Shown: positions 63,268 through 64,000 of the stretch, in pieces | Layout: every line of letters begins with the position of its first letter | Numbering within the stretch: position 1 is the first letter of the stretch | Source: Bacteroidota bacterium | Lineage (GTDB): Bacteria > Bacteroidota > Bacteroidia > Palsa-948 | NCBI GenBank assembly: GCA_016213405.1 | Contig: JACRAM010000125.1 | Span: 1-64,000, forward strand | Length of the DNA: 64,000 bases | Reading direction: 5' to 3' | Position numbers and translations under genes: made by a program | Notes under the pieces: generated by a model | What the model saw: the letters and a program-made list of their open reading frames with translations, nothing else | Databases searched by the model: none | What the model was told of the DNA's origin: nothing

Positions 63268-63774
63268 TTAATCAGCGAGATGAAATCTTGTTTTTACCTC
63301 ATTATAATTACTCCAATCTAAATCAGGATTTGCTTTTCTTGCTCCTGCTGAAACACAAACAACTTTAAACATAGCAGTTACTCCATATACTGTATTAGGG
63401 TCAGAACCCGAGGATAGCGAAGAACTATATGTCCATGTGGGTTGAACATTGCCAACAGAAGTATTATAACCCCAATAATAATCGCTAGTTCCAATATATT
63501 GTGTAAAAGGCAACGCTCGCCATGTTGTTCCTCCATTAGAGCTGAAAAACAAATCAACCGTACCTGAATTTTGAACAGTAGAAGTTATATCTGCATCGGA
63601 ATAATTAGCATAATAAGAAGGTGAAGAATACGCCCAGCTTGTTACTGAAAAAGTTTGAGCTTTTACATTCGCATCCTTTCCCGCTGCTCCTGCGGGTCCT
63701 TCTTTTTTTTTGCATCCGATGGATGTTACTAGTGCTGTAATTATAGTAAACACAAAAAGTAGTTTTGATTTCAT
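63268..63774 (-). CDS. Lipoprotein with short collagen-like stalk
   Basis: 168 residues. The lipobox is in TSIGCKKKEGPAGAAGKDA: Cys about 21, followed by a short Gly-x-x stalk (GPAGAAGKDA). The rest (NVKAQTFSVTSWAYSSPSYYANYSDADITSTVQNSGTVDLFFSSNGGTTWRALPF) is a beta-rich domain. This layout is frequent among small Bacteroidota lipoproteins of unknown function. Confidence 0.78.
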   Translation of the reverse strand: MKSKLLFVFTIITALVTSIGCKKKEGPAGAAGKDANVKAQTFSVTSWAYSSPSYYANYSDADITSTVQNSGTVDLFFSSNGGTTWRALPFTQYIGTSDYYWGYNTSVGNVQPTWTYSSSLSSGSDPNTVYGVTAMFKVVCVSAGARKANPDLDWSNYNEVKTRFHLAD

Positions 63775-63806
63775 TGTTGCGGTTTTAGTTGATATTGTTT
63801 TTTGAT

Positions 63807-63992
63807 TTATTTATTTCGAACTGTTACACCGCCATGTGTAGGAGGTGTAATTGTCGGATCGTTACAGGATTTAATTATAAATCCTCCTCCAAATAGAATT
63901 GCAAAGGCTATGGTCGCTGCTTTGACACCAGCGTAATTACCCATCGCTTGCCAAAAGCTATCGAAGAAGTTGCTTTTCTTTTTTGCTGTCAT
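63807..63992 (-). CDS. Small membrane protein, function unknown
   Basis: 61 residues with a basic N-terminus (TAKKKSNFFDSFWQAMGNYAGVK), one membrane helix (AATIAFAILFGGGFIIKS) followed by CNDPTITPPTHGG. It could be a small lipid- or membrane-anchored peptide. Upstream of the lipoprotein gene on the same strand (32 bp). Confidence 0.55.
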   Translation of the reverse strand: MTAKKKSNFFDSFWQAMGNYAGVKAATIAFAILFGGGFIIKSCNDPTITPPTHGGVTVRNK

Positions 63993-64000
63993 GGCTTTTT

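Overview
The window looks like a chromosomal segment from a Bacteroidota bacterium of the gliding, type IX secretion (T9SS) kind. The evidence is: several secreted proteins ending in T9SS C-terminal sorting domains, a SprB-repeat surface protein at the left edge, two RemB/Wzi-type outer-membrane proteins, many TAnnTTTG promoter boxes just upstream of genes, no Shine-Dalgarno pattern, a futalosine-pathway menaquinone gene (mqnD), and an aa3-type oxidase cluster with Sco and DUF420 proteins. No rRNA, tRNA, CRISPR array or complete insertion sequence was seen.

Layout. 1-7.9 kb: secreted proteins (SprB-type, zinc phospholipase/S1-P1 nuclease-like, an M43 protease with a damaged zinc motif, a serine hydrolase), then comB-gcvT. 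7.9-8.2 kb: a 247-bp MITE-like element. 8.3-24.1 kb: surface-polysaccharide genes (CapD/WbpM-like dehydratase, gmd, fcl, wecA-like transferase, two RemB/Wzi proteins) mixed with metabolism (thioesterase, mqnD, thiL, deoC with two aldehyde dehydrogenase genes) and a GxxExxY gene flanked by inverted repeats. 24.2-36.7 kb: cytochrome oxidase region with two heme O synthases, four subunit III-type genes, subunits I and II, two subunit IV-like genes, cytochrome c, an FNR-like regulator, Sco, DUF420 and two small CxxC membrane proteins. It is interrupted by a 21-bp minisatellite and a G+C-rich gene of unknown function. 36.7-40.5 kb: a SAM-I riboswitch with terminator, then metH. 40.5-50.4 kb, mostly on the minus strand: pirin, CDGSH, YceI, MarR, two SiaC-like proteins, pyruvate carboxylase and recG. 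50.5-57.8 kb: rfaE2, two membrane glycosyltransferase-like genes, radA, an EamA transporter and a cystathionine synthase/lyase. 57.9-64 kb: T9SS-exported proteins, a small toxin-antitoxin-like pair and a lipoprotein.

The most striking feature is a family of short palindromic elements (a lead of the form AGCCCMWCC followed by a GGGAAGGG-type hairpin). They lie between genes and also in frame inside housekeeping genes (recG, pyruvate carboxylase, mqnD, thiL, oxidase subunit III, a serine hydrolase). Often two copies face each other and create terminal inverted repeats. In recG such a pair encloses a complete DUF559 (Vsr-like) endonuclease domain, read in frame through the helicase. This suggests that the nuclease version could be an autonomous form of the element and the short ones its non-autonomous relatives. 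Other dispersed palindromes occupy the P3 stem of the SAM riboswitch, a RemB-like gene (the same 28 bp read in two frames), an orphan T9SS sorting-domain remnant, and a mosaic downstream of recG.
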